A DNA stretch of 64,000 nucleotides from Anaerolineae bacterium (GTDB lineage: Bacteria; Chloroflexota; Anaerolineae; Aggregatilineales; Phototrophicaceae). The position numbers and the translations under genes were made by a program. The stretch covers positions 82,849 to 146,848 of the forward strand of contig JALHNB010000016.1 of assembly GCA_022843745.1 (NCBI GenBank). The letters run 5' to 3'. The notes below the pieces were generated by a model. It saw only the letters and a list, made by a program, of their open reading frames with translations. It was not told where the DNA came from and ran no database searches. This document shows positions 43,231 to 52,387 of the stretch, piece by piece. Each line of letters starts with the position of its first letter. Position 1 is the stretch's first letter.

Positions 43231-44678
43231 TTTCGATGGTCGCGGCTCGTCAAATATTTGCAGCACTTCTGATTCTGGCTGGTTTCTCGGCTGCCGATAT
43301 TGACGGCGTGATCGACCAAAAAATCGCCCAATATAACGCGCAGCCCAGCGTTCCGTTTATTTACGAGGCCGTCGGGCGAACTATCGACACGGAAATTGGC
43401 GGCATTGTCTATCTGCAACTGAAAAACCCGCAAACCGACGAAATCATCCCCGGCGTGGTTGATCTGATGGTCGTCACAGGTGACACGGCTTTCCTGCCCG
43501 GCGAAATCGGCTACAGCGCCGCCTTCGATCAACTCCCGCCGAATATGTTGCGTGATGTCGATACCACACCCTTCAAGCCAAGCGCCGATAGCAGCTTCAT
43601 GGAATCGATTCGCGATTATCAATTTCCCTGGCGAGAAGGCAGTTGGGGAACGGTGACTCGCAGCTATGGGGCACATGGGCCGGGGCAGATTGATTTCGAT
43701 CTCACAGGGACAGGTGTGACCGCCGCCAAAGATGGCACCATCATTTACGCCAACGACACCAGCACTGTGAATGCCTATGATCGCGGCGCGTGGTGGTATT
43801 GGAATATCATCATTATCCAGCACGACGACCACGAATATTCACTTTACGGGCATCTGGCACAAAATAGCATCCCACGCGAGATTAAAGACCGATGTTATTT
43901 GTATTACAATCGCCCCAACTGTGCTGTCCCAATCAAGGCCGGAGAATTAATCGCCGCCGAAGGTAATACAGGCTATTCCGGCGCACCACATCTGCACCTG
44001 GAATTCGGGCAAAATTTTGGCATTGTTTCGTATTTTGACATGATGGATGGGGATGGCGACGGAAACCGCACCGAATTTGTTTTCGCGCCCTATCTCTATG
44101 CCGAGCAAAATGCCGCTTTTCAGGGCTACACACCGCAGCAGGTCGCAGCGTGGGAATACGGGATGCTGCATCAGGCCAGCCACCGTGCGCTGCCTACGCC
44201 GGAGGAAAACCTCGTCCGCAACGGCGATTTTGAGCGTGGGAACGAGGAATGGTGGCCTTCCGGTCAGGTGAGTTGGGCTGTTCAGGAAGGCGTGATGCGA
44301 TTTTTACGACTCAACACCAGCGATCCACCTGCCTGGGCATCGTTTTATCAAGACCTCAATTACGGTGCACCTGCCAATACGCCATTTGAGGTCACGCTCG
44401 AACTCGGCAACGACAGCCACATCGACAAAACAATTACAGTCACACTGCGCAGTTCTGCCGGGCGTGACTACGGATTCGTCGAGTGTAGTTTCATGATTCC
44501 TGCGAACACAGCCTTATCACCATATAAAATGCCCTTAAAAACCACAAGCACATGGGCAAACATACGTTTGGAAATCGGCGTGAATCCAGCCGACAGCGCC
44601 CCGGCAGCGCTGGTGGATAACATCGTTGTGGCTTATCACCCCTATGTTGATTTGCCCGCCTGCCCTGCTGAAAGCTGA
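43227..44678 (+). CDS. M23/LytM-like protein with degenerate zinc site and C-terminal carbohydrate-binding-like domain
   Basis: A 483-residue protein starting MISMVAARQIFAALLILAGFSAA, a probable signal peptide. The LytM region (about residues 130-260) keeps YSLYGHLAQNSI and SGAPHLHLEFGQ but the first zinc motif, normally HxxxD, reads GPGQIDFDL and lacks the His. So it may be a non-enzymatic LytM protein. The C-terminal 150 residues (LVRNGDFERGNEEWW, ASFYQDLNY, VTLRSSAGRDYGF) look like a carbohydrate-binding module of the galactose-binding fold. The start codon overlaps the HisN-like stop. Confidence 0.75.
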   Translation: MISMVAARQIFAALLILAGFSAADIDGVIDQKIAQYNAQPSVPFIYEAVGRTIDTEIGGIVYLQLKNPQTDEIIPGVVDLMVVTGDTAFLPGEIGYSAAFDQLPPNMLRDVDTTPFKPSADSSFMESIRDYQFPWREGSWGTVTRSYGAHGPGQIDFDLTGTGVTAAKDGTIIYANDTSTVNAYDRGAWWYWNIIIIQHDDHEYSLYGHLAQNSIPREIKDRCYLYYNRPNCAVPIKAGELIAAEGNTGYSGAPHLHLEFGQNFGIVSYFDMMDGDGDGNRTEFVFAPYLYAEQNAAFQGYTPQQVAAWEYGMLHQASHRALPTPEENLVRNGDFERGNEEWWPSGQVSWAVQEGVMRFLRLNTSDPPAWASFYQDLNYGAPANTPFEVTLELGNDSHIDKTITVTLRSSAGRDYGFVECSFMIPANTALSPYKMPLKTTSTWANIRLEIGVNPADSAPAALVDNIVVAYHPYVDLPACPAES

Positions 44679-44744
44679 TCGCTGAAACCCACATTTGGAA
44701 AATCAAACCATTCCGTTTATACTCACCGAACAGGTGATCGAAAG

Positions 44745-46121
44745 ATGAGTCATGCCATGAAACCGTCACTCACATTCCAGGGTGGAACGCTGGTATTGTA
44801 CGACGTTGACGAAAATTTCCGTGTTCCAGCGCCGTTTGAATGGGTGAAAGCCCGCTGGCGCTGCCCGGCTTATCACTATACTGCGCTGCTTCCCTGGCTG
44901 CGCGAACAAGGCATCCGCGACACGCTTCCACGATGGGAAACGCTCAATCTCACGCTCCACGATAACCGCCAGCCCCATGATTATCAAACTGAGTCGCTCA
45001 ATGCCTGGGATGCAGCGGATCGGCGCGGGAGCATCGTCCTGCCCACAGGCGCGGGCAAAACCTTCGTCGCGATTCAGGCCATCAAGCGGACACAGCGCTC
45101 GGCGGTCATCGTCGCGCCAACCATCGACCTCCTGCACCAATGGTACGCCCGGCTGGTCAATGCGTTCCAGGTTGAGGTCGGCGTATACTATGGCGGCGAA
45201 AAAATCATCAAGCCGCTGACCGTCACCACCTATCACTCGGCGGGCGACCTGATCGCCAACCAGGGCAGCAATTTTAAGCTGATTATTTTTGACGAAGTGC
45301 ATCATCTCCCGGCACCGAACTGGGGCGAAACCGCGCTCATGTCGCCCTCACCCTTTCGCCTCGGCCTGACCGCCACCTACCCCGAAGAATACGAGCAGAC
45401 AAACGGGCGCTGGCGGGTGGATGATTTGATCGGCCCGATTGTCTATACCAAACTCATTGACGACCTCGCCGGGGATCAACTCGCCGAATACCGCACCGAG
45501 CGCATTCGTATCGACCTGACACCGGAAGAACGCGCACAATACGATGCCGATTACGCAATTTATGCCGACTTTTTCCGTTCGCATAATCTTCAGCGCACCT
45601 ATGGCCCCAATTGGTTAAGCGAACTGATGCGGCGGAGTGCGTTTGATACCGAAGCACGGCGAGCGCTGCTGGCACGAAAGCGTATTTTGCACCTGCTATC
45701 GGATGCCGAAGAAAAAAAACGGATGCTCGATCACCTGCTGCGCGAATATGCCCACGAGCAAACCTTGATTTTTAACGAGTACAACGCCATCGTCTACGAT
45801 ATTTCTCGCCGTCATCTGATCCCTGCGCTGACGGGCGAAACCAAAGCCGCCGAACGCAAGCAGATTTTGGAGGCATTTCAGGCGGGGAAATATCGCGCGA
45901 TTGTCACCTCAAAAGTTTTGAACGAGGGCATCGACGTGCCGGAAGCGAAGATCGCGATTGTCCTGGCAGGCACAGCCAACGCCCGCGAATACATTCAACG
46001 CCTGGGGCGGGTACTGCGCAAAGTCGGCAATCGTCAGGCCGTCTTGTTCGAGGTCATCGCCCGTGACACCATTGAGGAGAGTCAATCGCAGCGCCGCCGC
46101 CCTAAAAAGGTGCGAGTCTGA
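44745..46121 (+). CDS. XPB/Rad25-like superfamily 2 DNA helicase
   Basis: A 458-residue helicase of archaeal-XPB size. Walker A is IVLPTGAGKTFVAI (about residue 97), the DEAH-like box is LIIFDEVHHLPAPN, motif III is LGLTATY, and the second RecA domain has TSKVLNEGIDVPEAKIAIV and GTANAREYIQRLGRVLRK (motif VI). The N-terminal part PFEWVKARWRCPAYHYTALLPWL is the short damage-recognition-like domain. With the adjacent Bax1-type nuclease it should open and incise damaged DNA. Start at 44745, with AGGTGA upstream; 44757 is an alternative. It overlaps the next gene by one base (TGATG). Confidence 0.9.
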   Translation: MSHAMKPSLTFQGGTLVLYDVDENFRVPAPFEWVKARWRCPAYHYTALLPWLREQGIRDTLPRWETLNLTLHDNRQPHDYQTESLNAWDAADRRGSIVLPTGAGKTFVAIQAIKRTQRSAVIVAPTIDLLHQWYARLVNAFQVEVGVYYGGEKIIKPLTVTTYHSAGDLIANQGSNFKLIIFDEVHHLPAPNWGETALMSPSPFRLGLTATYPEEYEQTNGRWRVDDLIGPIVYTKLIDDLAGDQLAEYRTERIRIDLTPEERAQYDADYAIYADFFRSHNLQRTYGPNWLSELMRRSAFDTEARRALLARKRILHLLSDAEEKKRMLDHLLREYAHEQTLIFNEYNAIVYDISRRHLIPALTGETKAAERKQILEAFQAGKYRAIVTSKVLNEGIDVPEAKIAIVLAGTANAREYIQRLGRVLRKVGNRQAVLFEVIARDTIEESQSQRRRPKKVRV

Positions 46122-47332
46122 TGCTCACGGGCGAACTGGTCAGACCCCGGCTGCACCCACGCAGCGGCAAACTCCATGTCACGATGCTGAAAAGCAAGCC
46201 GCAAGCGTTGGAAACGGCTGCCGATCTCATCGCGCTATTCGGGCAACACGCGGGTCAGCCACAGCATATTTGGGATGAAGCGCTCGAAGACTACGAAGGC
46301 GAACGCACCGATTACACCATCATCCGGGGATTAGCGAAAGTTCTGGAAGACGCTGCCACTTTCGTCCCTCTTGAAACACCCATCGCACCGCCCGAACTTC
46401 GCGAAATATTATTCGAGCGCGGCCCGGTTTTCGCGACAACCGATCTGTTTCATCCTCTTACGCAGCAAAACACCCTGGAAACTGTCGCCAGCGAACTTTC
46501 GCTCTCCATATCGCAAATTGAGACTCTGTTATTCGCAGATCACCCCGCCGAATACATCCTTGCCGACGTTGGCGCAGACTGGACACCAGCAGACTTGATC
46601 GCCCGCTACAACCTCGAACTGGCACGCGGCGTACTGTACTGGTCGAGCGAAATGCGGATCGACCTACGCGATAGTTATAAAGATTTTTGGCGCTATTTAA
46701 AACTGTTCAAGTTGATGTTCTGGGCATTTGTCAACCCTGACGGTGGCTATCATGTCACGCTCGACGGGCCAATCTCGCCCTTTGTCAAATCCACCACGCG
46801 CTATGGGCGGCAGTTCGCGGCATTTCTTCCGGCACTTTTCCTGTGTGAGCAGTGGCAGATGGATGCCGATGTGCATTTTTCGCAAAAAGTGCTGAACTAT
46901 CATCTCGACTCGAAAACGCCCCTCACATCGCATTTCAAGCGCAGCGGGGCATTCGACAGCCACATGGAAGCGGATTTCGCGGCAGAGTTTGAGGCAAAAT
47001 TTGGCAATGAACGAGGCGAGTGGGCGTTAACGCGCGAAGATGAGATTCTGCTGTTGGGCGATACCGTGATGATTCCCGATTTCGCGCTCACGCATAAAGA
47101 GGACGGACGACGGGCGCTCATCGAAATCATCGGCTTCTGGCATCCTGATTATCTGCGTCGGAAAATTGAAAAAATCCGAGCCGCCAATCGCAGAAATCTG
47201 ATCCTGCTGGTCTACGAAGGCGTAAACCTGACGCGAGATCGTCTGCAAGATACGCCCAACGAAGTGCTGTATTTCCCTAAAAAGCCCGTGCTAAAAGATG
47301 TCATGGATGCGGTAGAGCGTGCAGCCGAATAA
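46121..47332 (+). CDS. Bax1-type nuclease (DUF790), partner of XPB
   Basis: A 403-residue DUF790 protein. The N-terminal part (MLTGELVRPRLHPRSGKLHVTM) and the C-terminal nuclease segment VMIPDFALTHKEDGRRALIEIIGFWHPDYLRRKIEK match archaeal Bax1, with a PD-(D/E)xK-like arrangement of Asp, Glu and following basic residues. Bax1 binds XPB and cuts the DNA bubble it makes; in this genome the coding regions overlap by one base, which supports a complex. Most bacteria rely on UvrABC instead. A family-2-like palindrome follows the stop. Confidence 0.88.
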   Translation: MLTGELVRPRLHPRSGKLHVTMLKSKPQALETAADLIALFGQHAGQPQHIWDEALEDYEGERTDYTIIRGLAKVLEDAATFVPLETPIAPPELREILFERGPVFATTDLFHPLTQQNTLETVASELSLSISQIETLLFADHPAEYILADVGADWTPADLIARYNLELARGVLYWSSEMRIDLRDSYKDFWRYLKLFKLMFWAFVNPDGGYHVTLDGPISPFVKSTTRYGRQFAAFLPALFLCEQWQMDADVHFSQKVLNYHLDSKTPLTSHFKRSGAFDSHMEADFAAEFEAKFGNERGEWALTREDEILLLGDTVMIPDFALTHKEDGRRALIEIIGFWHPDYLRRKIEKIRAANRRNLILLVYEGVNLTRDRLQDTPNEVLYFPKKPVLKDVMDAVERAAE

Positions 47333-47387
47333 GAACCTGTAGATTCTGGGTATTCCGATCTAGGGGGTAGAACGTAGGGGCGTACTC

Positions 47388-47412
47388 GTAGGGGCGAAGC
47401 GACGCTCCGCCC
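47388..47412. repeat. Family-2-like palindrome after the Bax1 gene
   Basis: GTAGGGGCGAAGCG and the following ACGCTCCGCCC form an imperfect hairpin beginning with the family-2 sequence GTAGGGGCG. It lies between convergent genes and may help termination. Confidence 0.6.
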
Positions 47413-47426
47413 AGCAATATGGCGTT

Positions 47427-48779
47427 TTAAGTTCTCTTTTCCAGCACGAACATCGGCACGACGGAACCGCCACCTGCTGTCACGTTGAGCAGCGTGACCG
47501 ATGAGAGCCGGGTCAGGCAACCGCCAACCGTTTTGCCGTAAAAAATATATGGATCAGCATCGACAAAGCGTGAGCTGATGTCCAGAGTGTTATCATCCAG
47601 CAGCATCGGAAAATCACGATAGACCAGCTTCACTTTTTCCTGTACGACAAACGGCGTTGTCAGCGCATCACGCAGCGCGGCTTCCCACTCTTCTGACGAT
47701 GTTTCCCAGCCGATCACCACGCCTTTGCCGCCATATTCATCGTTGGGCTTCAGCACCAGCCGTTCGCGATTCTCGACAATGAATGGCAGCAGGTCAACTT
47801 CACCGTCGCCATAAATCGTTTTGCGTTCGCTCACCCGGCGCGTCCAGGGAATGTGCTCGGTGATAACTCTGCGCTCTTCATCATCAAACAAAAAGTGGTT
47901 TTGCTCATCGCTGAGGAAAGCGAGGCTGGCTTTTTTCGCCAGCAATTTGGCACTAAACGAATTGGTCATCAATACGGCGTGATCTCTGACCGCGTGGACA
48001 ATCGGATTATCAATCCCCATGCGTTCAATTAACTCATTGCACAAGACGCGCTTGTAGACCAGATCAACGCGAAAATCGCGCACCCACAGATGCCCATCGT
48101 GATATTCCATCTCGCGCGGGTCGGCTAAAATGGTGCGATAGCCGCTGCTCTCGAAGTAAATACGGATCATTTCGTGTTCGTTTAAAGTAGGGACTTCGTG
48201 CCAATCAACAATCGCAATTTGTGGTCTTTCCTGACCACCCCACATTTTATAGCCATGAAGCAGCGCACCGAGTAAATGCCCCATGCCCGGAAAACTGTGT
48301 ATCTCGTAATATTTCTGGAACTGCTTCATCACATCCAGTTCCAGGAACGCCTCAGCTAATAAATCTCCATAACCGATCCCGGCTGGTGTCTCGGCATTGT
48401 ATTCCACAAAGGCCAGTGAGTGTTCCTCACTCTTAAAAAACGCATCCAGGCGCGAGGTCGTCCAGGGAACTTCAATATCATGATCCAGAATAAACAATTC
48501 TTCTTCATACGCTTCCAGATCAAGCTGACCACGCAGACTGGAATCTTCCATACAGGCTGCATGAGTTTTCGCAAAAGCCCGCAGCAATACTTCGGTTTCG
48601 CTCTTGAGGTAATTCCAGTCTTCTTGCAGATAGAAATAGGGGCGGAGTACGCTGCATATGGGTCTTTCACCAAAAAACAGACCCCGTTCACGCAGTCCGG
48701 CATGGAGTGCGCCATGTGTCTCAGCGGCCATTTGAGGTGTCAGCAAATCATGATAACGTTGAACCGCTTCATGAATCAT
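47427..48779 (-). CDS. Circularly permuted-like ATP-grasp ligase
   Basis: A 450-residue protein. The nucleotide-binding segment [20 protein letters not shown] lies at about residue 325, near the C-terminus, followed by [16 protein letters not shown], and the rest of the chain before it resembles the circularly permuted ATP-grasp family in which usual order is changed. A substrate part is seen in [23 protein letters not shown]-grasp enzymes join a carboxylate to an amine via an acyl phosphate. It follows another ATP-grasp gene by 3 bases, so the two are co-translated. The product is unknown. No signal peptide is seen. Confidence 0.8.
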   Translation of the reverse strand: MIHEAVQRYHDLLTPQMAAETHGALHAGLRERGLFFGERPICSVLRPYFYLQEDWNYLKSETEVLLRAFAKTHAACMEDSSLRGQLDLEAYEEELFILDHDIEVPWTTSRLDAFFKSEEHSLAFVEYNAETPAGIGYGDLLAEAFLELDVMKQFQKYYEIHSFPGMGHLLGALLHGYKMWGGQERPQIAIVDWHEVPTLNEHEMIRIYFESSGYRTILADPREMEYHDGHLWVRDFRVDLVYKRVLCNELIERMGIDNPIVHAVRDHAVLMTNSFSAKLLAKKASLAFLSDEQNHFLFDDEERRVITEHIPWTRRVSERKTIYGDGEVDLLPFIVENRERLVLKPNDEYGGKGVVIGWETSSEEWEAALRDALTTPFVVQEKVKLVYRDFPMLLDDNTLDISSRFVDADPYIFYGKTVGGCLTRLSSVTLLNVTAGGGSVVPMFVLEKRT

Positions 48780-48782
48780 CGT

Positions 48783-49748
48783 CTATGCCTTTGTTTTGGT
48801 GGATTTTTTGCCGCTTTTGCCCCAGAAATAGCGCTCTGCTGTAGCTGCTTTTGAATTCGCCAACTTGATCGTCATATCCGCCATATGTGTGACCATCCAG
48901 TCAAAATGTTTGCGTCCCAGCGAATTCACGTCCATATCCGGCGCGGGGTTCATAAAGTCAATCGCGTAGGGGATACCATCTTTAATCGCAAATTCGACAG
49001 TATTCATGTCATAACCGAACGCGATACACAGGGTCAGCGCATCCTTGACCATGCGATCATGGAGTTCCGGCGAGAAATCATGCTGCTCGTGGTAAAGGCG
49101 CTGCGAGGGGTCATACTTCATCACATGGACATCTTCCTGCCCCAGACACATCAGACGAGCATAGTTTTCCCAGCGAATGAATTCCTGCAAAACCATCGTC
49201 AGCAGCCCGGTACTGTTGTAGCGCCAGATTAATTCCTCTTTGGAGTGAACGACGTAAACTTCTTTCCAGCCGCCGCCGTGTGCATCTTTAAGGACACAGG
49301 GAAATCCACCAACAGCCTCAATAATTCGATCCCAATTCATCGGATATTCCAGGTTGCGCAGACTTTCGTCGTGGACGATACCCGGTACATACTCTCTGTT
49401 GGGCAGCACAATCGTTTTGGGCGATACTACGCCCAAACGATCCGCCAGCGACGCGCCAAAGAATTTGTCGTCCGCCGTCCACATAAAAGGATCATTGAGA
49501 ATTTTTACGCCTTGCAGCGCAGCATTTTTCAGATAGGACCGATAGTAGGGTACTTCATGGGAGATGCGGTCAACAATGACGCGGTAGGGACACGGTTCAT
49601 TCATGGCTGTGCCGCCAATTTTGACGTATTCGGCAATCACACCCTCGCCACGACGGTTGACCTCTTCGATGAACGCGGGCGGCCACGACCATTCCCGTCC
49701 CACAAATAGACCGATACGCAGCGGTTCTTTCGCTTTTTCTTGTGGCAT
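48783..49748 (-). CDS. ATP-grasp domain protein
   Basis: A 321-residue protein from the ATG at 49748, which has GGAGAG close upstream; the earlier ATG at 49793 is less likely. Segment FPCVLKDAHGGGWKEVYVV is the ATP-binding glycine loop; VLQEFIRWENYARLMCL binds nucleotide, and AIDFMNPAPDMDVNSLG supplies the metal-binding Asp/Asn. The N-terminal part LRIGLFVGREWSWPPAFIEEVN is a pre-ATP-grasp domain. It is similar in style to amino-acid ligases of glutathione-synthase fold. It forms a pair with the permuted ATP-grasp gene 3 bases downstream and could build a peptide bond with it. Confidence 0.85.
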   Translation of the reverse strand: MPQEKAKEPLRIGLFVGREWSWPPAFIEEVNRRGEGVIAEYVKIGGTAMNEPCPYRVIVDRISHEVPYYRSYLKNAALQGVKILNDPFMWTADDKFFGASLADRLGVVSPKTIVLPNREYVPGIVHDESLRNLEYPMNWDRIIEAVGGFPCVLKDAHGGGWKEVYVVHSKEELIWRYNSTGLLTMVLQEFIRWENYARLMCLGQEDVHVMKYDPSQRLYHEQHDFSPELHDRMVKDALTLCIAFGYDMNTVEFAIKDGIPYAIDFMNPAPDMDVNSLGRKHFDWMVTHMADMTIKLANSKAATAERYFWGKSGKKSTKTKA

Positions 49749-49831
49749 CTTATCTCTCCAAATGTGCAACGGGGAACAATTTTTAGACCGCAATTATACT
49801 CAGATTGAGGGCTGCCACGCGAATTTTAATC

Positions 49832-50299
49832 TTAAGATGACCGTGTTTCAAAATTTTCGAGCAGCTCCAGAATCACACCAAGCTGCGGACTGCTATCCAG
49901 GTAGGTATATTGACCGCCCGTATACAGCCCATGCTGCTCAATTTTGATCCCTTGCTGCCCCAAAATCGCCGTGACATCATCCGTGCCTTTTACGCGAAAA
50001 GCGATATGATGCACACCCTCGCCTTTAGCATCCAGAAACGCCTGCCATGTGCTGGGGCCGCCAATCGGTTCGATCAACTCGATAGACACCTGCCCCATAT
50101 GGAAAAACGCCAATTTCGCCTGCGCTTCTGTGGGCTTACCCATGTAAGAGGTTTGCGCTTTGTCGTATTCGGCGGTGATGCTGATCGGTGGCTTCTCCAT
50201 GCCGAAAATCTGACTGAACTGCTCGACGGATTTTTCAATATCCCGCACGACGAGGCCGACCTGTGTAACAATCGTTGTTCCAATTCCTGCTTCGCTCAT
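49832..50299 (-). CDS. VOC (glyoxalase/methylmalonyl-CoA epimerase-like) protein
   Basis: A 155-residue vicinal-oxygen-chelate protein. Signature parts are TQVGLVVRDIEKSVEQFSQIFG at the start, IELIEPIGGPSTWQAFLDAKG in the middle and VHHIAFRVKGTDDV, ending VILELLENF. The His and Glu positions for metal binding are present (QVGLV lacks the first His, which is Gln here). Methylmalonyl-CoA epimerase, lactoylglutathione lyase and resistance proteins share this fold. In this place it may process an intermediate of the ATP-grasp pathway. A hairpin repeat lies upstream. Confidence 0.82.
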   Translation of the reverse strand: MSEAGIGTTIVTQVGLVVRDIEKSVEQFSQIFGMEKPPISITAEYDKAQTSYMGKPTEAQAKLAFFHMGQVSIELIEPIGGPSTWQAFLDAKGEGVHHIAFRVKGTDDVTAILGQQGIKIEQHGLYTGGQYTYLDSSPQLGVILELLENFETRSS

Positions 50300-50334
50300 G
50301 AAAATATCCTTCTAAAAAAATTTGTTTTGTCTCT

Positions 50335-50358
50335 GGGCGCATCGCGATGCGCCCCTAC
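50335..50358. repeat. Family-2 palindrome upstream of the VOC gene
   Basis: Bases 50335-50354 form a perfect 20-base palindrome (GGGCGCATCG and its complement) followed by CCTAC. It lies 35 bases upstream of the VOC start codon, in the gap before the esterase gene. Confidence 0.85.
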
Positions 50359-50413
50359 AAAGCCCAGGTTTTCGATTGATTCTTAAACCCGCATATATAA
50401 CATCGAATTTAAG

Positions 50414-50440
50414 CTAAAAGCTAACGACTAAAAGCTAACG
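50414..50440. repeat. Tandem 14-base repeat related to the 36219 element
   Basis: CTAAAAGCTAACG occurs at 50414-50426 and again at 50428-50440, immediately before the end of the esterase gene. The same sequence forms the right arm of the fold-back element at 36219-36314. Confidence 0.75.
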
Positions 50441-50442
50441 GC

Positions 50443-51162
50443 TCAATCATGCCCGCCGATATACGTCTGAACCATACGCTGCCAATAGACCCAATCGTGC
50501 GACCAGCCATCCCACTCACGCAGAGCGTTGCCGATGCCTTTTGACCATAGCAAGCCGGACATCGCACGAGCGCTGTCGATCAGGCGATCACCGCGCCCCG
50601 TAGCCATGATAATATCCACATGGCGCAGTTGGCCTAGTCGATAAGCATCGTTCTCGCCGCCGATAAACTGCATCGGATTGTTGAAGTACACGTTGTCATC
50701 GCTGTAACCATTGGTGAACGAGCGAATATCAAACAGACCACTCATCGCCAGAATACGATCCACTTTATCAGGGTGTTTCAGGCCAAATGACATAGCATGA
50801 AACGCGCCAAAACTCGCACCAGTCGTCACCAAAAATGGATTGCCATTCTTGCGGGTCGTCAGTGGCAAAACTTCGTGATAGAGATAATTATCATACTGTG
50901 TATGGCGATAGGCACGTCCACCCGGATGGATACCGTAGTTATACCAGCTTTCGGCATCCACACTGTCCACACAATAAAGTTGTAACCAACCATTATTGAT
51001 TGCGCCAGACAGCGTATCAATCATGCTCCGATCTTCCCACTCATAGAATCGACCTTTCGACGTGGGAAAAACCAGTACCCGCGCACCCGCATGACCAAAG
51101 ACTAATAATTCCATATCCCGGTTCAGGGAGGGGCTGTACCAGCGATGATGCTCTCGATTCAT
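50443..51162 (-). CDS. Esterase-family alpha/beta hydrolase
   Basis: A 239-residue enzyme. The nucleophile elbow GASFGAFHAMSFG (Ser about residue 118) and a C-terminal His in GWSHDWVYW are the catalytic elements of the putative esterase (esterase D/Fes-like) group. The start HRWYSPSLNRDMELLVFGH is typical. No signal peptide is present. It may release or cyclise an ester or amide intermediate, or trim a conjugate; its substrate is unknown. It follows the subtilisin gene by 9 bases and is thus in the same unit as the surrounding ATP-grasp genes. Confidence 0.85.
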   Translation of the reverse strand: MNREHHRWYSPSLNRDMELLVFGHAGARVLVFPTSKGRFYEWEDRSMIDTLSGAINNGWLQLYCVDSVDAESWYNYGIHPGGRAYRHTQYDNYLYHEVLPLTTRKNGNPFLVTTGASFGAFHAMSFGLKHPDKVDRILAMSGLFDIRSFTNGYSDDNVYFNNPMQFIGGENDAYRLGQLRHVDIIMATGRGDRLIDSARAMSGLLWSKGIGNALREWDGWSHDWVYWQRMVQTYIGGHD

Positions 51163-51171
51163 GATTTTCGC

Positions 51172-52323
51172 CTATCGTGTAAATTCAGATGCTCTGATAA
51201 CCGCATCGGCAGCGCGGAGTACACCTGCTCCCTGACGTTCATGAGGGGTATTTGCAAGCGGCTGTGCGGTTTCGGTGAGAATAGAGCGAATTTGCTGTGG
51301 TGTCAAACTCGGATTGACTTCCAGCATTTGCGCGATCACGGACGAGACAATTGGCGCGGCTACCGATGTGCCATCAACATGCTGATGATTGGCATCAACA
51401 ATTTTATGCGTATTGATACGCGCCTGAAGCATCGCGTAAACGTGATCGTCCGGCTGGAGCGCCAACGAACGTGAAATTCCGAGATCAGCGTAGCCTTTTT
51501 TGAGGAGTCGATTCATCTGTTTATGATCGGGCGCTTGCAGCAGCGGCCCTAGCCAACGTGCTTCCCGTGCGACAACCGTTTCCGGCATAATCGGCCCAGC
51601 GATCCACTCCGCAGGTGCGATCAAATCGGGTTTTAGTCTGCCATCCGGCGCGATGCCATAATTGCTGTGATAAGGTGTCCATAACGATTGATCGAGCGAA
51701 TTATGATCGTCCATTCCGCCAACAGTAATAGCATCAGCAGCGCTGGCAGGCGGCACAACCGAATCAATCAGCCGATTGCCAGCCGCCGTGACGACGACAA
51801 CGCCTGCCTCGACCAGCTTACGCACGGCTTCATGTAGGGGATGATGAGGATCAGCGCTAACAAAATCGCCTCCCACAGAGATATTGACTACACGAACGTC
51901 AAAACGAAGGTGAGTATCAATCAACCAGCGTAGACCGCGCAGGATGTCGTTTTCTTTAATCTGTCCGCGCGGGGTACTGACTTTAATCAGAACCAGTTTT
52001 GCCTCCGACGCAATCCCACGATATTTGCCGCCGGAATTACGCCCATCACCCGCCGCGATAATGCTCGTCATCTGCCCGTGCCAACTCAAATCGCTGGCTT
52101 CAAAAGCATTCGGCGCTTGCTCGGTGATATGACCTGTGCTGGCATCAACATGCACCAGCACACGTCCGGCGATCTCAGGGTGCGGGTAAAACCCAGAATC
52201 GACAAAGGCCATGACGACACCGCGTCCGGTATGCTGCGGCAGCGCACCGACACGCTCCACCGTCGATAAAAGCGTCATCTGACCGGGTTGAGAAAATGGA
52301 TAATTGGACGTGAACATAGCCAA
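51172..52323 (-). CDS. Leaderless subtilisin-like serine peptidase (S8)
   Basis: A 383-residue peptidase with the S8 triad: D42 in MAFVDSGFYPHPE, H82 in SWHGQMTSIIAAG and S320 in DGTSVAAPIVSSV; the oxyanion Asn is in VTAAGNRLID. Unlike secreted subtilisins it has no signal peptide or obvious I9 propeptide, so it should be cytoplasmic, unless another export route is used. It might process a peptide precursor or degrade a product. The gap before the next gene is 9 bases, the gap after the upstream ATP-grasp gene 64 bases. The HGTH motif is HGQM. Confidence 0.88.
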   Translation of the reverse strand: MAMFTSNYPFSQPGQMTLLSTVERVGALPQHTGRGVVMAFVDSGFYPHPEIAGRVLVHVDASTGHITEQAPNAFEASDLSWHGQMTSIIAAGDGRNSGGKYRGIASEAKLVLIKVSTPRGQIKENDILRGLRWLIDTHLRFDVRVVNISVGGDFVSADPHHPLHEAVRKLVEAGVVVVTAAGNRLIDSVVPPASAADAITVGGMDDHNSLDQSLWTPYHSNYGIAPDGRLKPDLIAPAEWIAGPIMPETVVAREARWLGPLLQAPDHKQMNRLLKKGYADLGISRSLALQPDDHVYAMLQARINTHKIVDANHQHVDGTSVAAPIVSSVIAQMLEVNPSLTPQQIRSILTETAQPLANTPHERQGAGVLRAADAVIRASEFTR

Positions 52324-52387
52324 TTGGAAATTATCCCGTTGTATTGAGATTCAATTATAGAGCGTATATTAACGGCAGAGCGTAAAT

